NCBI GenBank assembly: GCA_002329645.1 | Contig: DCTS01000054.1 | Coordinates: forward strand, 639 to 7,016 | Source: Lachnoclostridium sp. UBA1434 | GTDB taxonomy: Bacteria; Bacillota; Clostridia; Lachnospirales; Lachnospiraceae | Reading direction: 5' to 3' | DNA length: 6,378 bases | In this document: positions 5,149 to 6,378 of the stretch, piece after piece | How positions within the stretch are numbered: position 1 is the first letter of the stretch | Layout: each line of letters begins with the position of its first letter | Notes under the pieces: model-generated | The model's input: only the letters and a program-made list of their open reading frames with translations | Database searches by the model: none | Told to the model about the DNA's origin: nothing | Translations under genes and position numbers: made by a program

Positions 5149-6378
5149 ATGGGAAAAATAATAGGCATTGATTTAGGCACCACAAACTCATGTGTTGCTG
5201 TTATGGAAGGCGGCAAGCCGGTTGTAATAGCCAATTCGGAGGGCTCCAGAACTACACCTTCGGTTGTCGCATTTACCAAAACAGGAGAAAGACTGATTGG
5301 AGAGCCTGCAAAGCGTCAGGCAGTCACCAATACAGATAGAACCATATCTTCAATAAAAAGGCATATGGGCACCGATTTCAGGATCAAAATAGATGAGAAG
5401 AGATTTTCTCCCCAGGAAATTTCGGCCATGATCCTTCAAAAGCTTAAGGCAGATGCTGAAAGCTATCTGGGTGAAAAGGTAACCGAAGCTGTCATAACCG
5501 TGCCGGCATATTTTAATGATGCTCAAAGGCAGGCAACAAAGGATGCAGGCAAGATTGCAGGCCTTGATGTAAAGAGAATCATCAATGAGCCGACAGCAGC
5601 AGCCCTTGCTTACGGCTTGGATAATGAGCATGAGCAGAAGATAATGGTATACGATCTCGGCGGCGGAACCTTTGACGTATCAATCATAGAGATTGGTGAC
5701 GGAGTTATCGAGGTTCTGGCTACCTCCGGCGACAACAGGCTCGGCGGCGACGATTTCGACGACAGGGTTGTAAGGTACATGGTTGATGAATTCAAGAAGT
5801 CCGACGGAGTTGACTTGTCACTTGACAAGATGGCAATGCAGAGACTCAGAGAGGCTGCGGAGAAGGCTAAAAAGGAGCTGTCCACAGCTACGACAACTAA
5901 CATAAACCTTCCTTTCATTACAGCTACAGCCGACGGACCTAAGCATTTTGACCTGAATCTGACCAGAGCAAAATTCGACGAGCTGACCCATGACCTTGTG
6001 GAAAGAACAGTCATACCCGTACAGAACGCTTTAAAGGATGCAGGAATTTCTGCTTCAGAGCTTAAGAAGGTACTGCTTGTGGGCGGTTCAACACGTATAC
6101 CAGCAGTTCAGGATAAGGTTAAACAGCTTACAGGTCATGAGCCCAGCAAGTCCCTGAACCCTGACGAATGTGTTGCAATAGGGGCCTCAATTCAGGCAGG
6201 CAAGCTGGCAGGAGATGCCGGAGCAGGAGACATACTTCTTCTGGATGTCACCCCTCTGTCACTGTCAATTGAAACACTGGGCGGCATAGCCACAAGGCTG
6301 ATTGAAAGGAATACAACCATTCCTACCAGGAAGAGTCAGATATTCTCAACAGCAGCAGATAACCAGACAGCAGTTGAT
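5149..6378 (+). CDS. dnaK: Chaperone DnaK (Hsp70), N-terminal 410 residues, 3' truncated by window edge
   Basis: DnaK is the ATP-dependent Hsp70 chaperone that works with GrpE and DnaJ in the cytoplasm. The visible part holds the whole nucleotide-binding domain: phosphate loop 1 IDLGTTNS (7-14), the AVITVPAYFNDAQRQATKDAG segment, INEPTAAALAYG, phosphate loop 2 DLGGGTFDVS (169-178), and the adenosine motif LVGGSTRIP (310-318). The interdomain linker ILLLDV (362-367) follows and then the first strands of the substrate-binding domain, ending in TAADNQTAVD at the window edge. About 200 residues are missing compared with a usual length near 610. Between SSIKRHMG and FSPQEISA the chain is much shorter than in E. 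coli DnaK, the known indel that separates Gram-positive from Gram-negative Hsp70s. The start is an ATG with AGGAGG 8 nt upstream (5135-5140), the strongest ribosome site in the operon, fitting the high demand for DnaK. Regulation is presumably by readthrough from the CIRCE promoter. Confidence 0.98.
   Translation, partial: MGKIIGIDLGTTNSCVAVMEGGKPVVIANSEGSRTTPSVVAFTKTGERLIGEPAKRQAVTNTDRTISSIKRHMGTDFRIKIDEKRFSPQEISAMILQKLKADAESYLGEKVTEAVITVPAYFNDAQRQATKDAGKIAGLDVKRIINEPTAAALAYGLDNEHEQKIMVYDLGGGTFDVSIIEIGDGVIEVLATSGDNRLGGDDFDDRVVRYMVDEFKKSDGVDLSLDKMAMQRLREAAEKAKKELSTATTTNINLPFITATADGPKHFDLNLTRAKFDELTHDLVERTVIPVQNALKDAGISASELKKVLLVGGSTRIPAVQDKVKQLTGHEPSKSLNPDECVAIGASIQAGKLAGDAGAGDILLLDVTPLSLSIETLGGIATRLIERNTTIPTRKSQIFSTAADNQTAVD

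Noticed and set aside
5610..6014. 134-residue open frame on the minus strand inside dnaK, with another at 5350-5631
   Set aside because: Both are antisense to conserved dnaK coding sequence and have no independent support.

Overview
The window is a chromosomal segment from a low-to-moderate GC Gram-positive bacterium, most likely a clostridium and possibly of the Lachnospiraceae type (inference). Four things support this. The gene order lepA-hemW-hrcA-grpE-dnaK is the classic Bacillota heat-shock neighbourhood. There is a perfect CIRCE operator with a sigma-A-type promoter in front of hrcA. The DnaK ATPase domain lacks the roughly 20-25 residue insertion found in the Gram-negative homologues. 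One exported protein ends in a PKTG-type sortase sorting signal. All genes are on the + strand.

Layout: 1-797 is the 3' end of lepA (translation factor EF4). After a 30-nt gap comes hemW (828-2165), a radical-SAM heme chaperone that is somewhat longer than usual because of an extra segment near residues 323-365. A 198-nt AT-rich gap holds a weak terminator-like hairpin, a candidate promoter and a clear 8-bp leader hairpin. It leads into a gene for a 253-residue surface protein (2364-3125) with a signal peptide, a probable beta-sandwich domain, an Ala/Thr/Pro linker and a PKTG-TM-RKRR tail. The next roughly 200 nt carry a small GNRA-loop hairpin, then TTGACA-N17-TATTTT and CIRCE. The stress operon follows: hrcA (3327-4364), grpE (TTG start, 4376-5095) and dnaK (5149 to the window edge, about 410 codons).

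How the genes work together: HrcA binds CIRCE and represses its own operon. GrpE is the nucleotide exchange factor for DnaK, the Hsp70 chaperone, and dnaJ is expected just beyond the right edge. LepA and HemW are housekeeping neighbours that are often found here. The surface protein has no evident functional link to either group. It looks like an insertion of an accessory gene into a conserved cluster, with its own expression signals.

There is no CRISPR array, tRNA, rRNA, transposase or phage gene. Apart from the surface-protein insertion and a few small protein and regulatory oddities, this is an ordinary conserved region, and I do not see a new multi-gene system in it.
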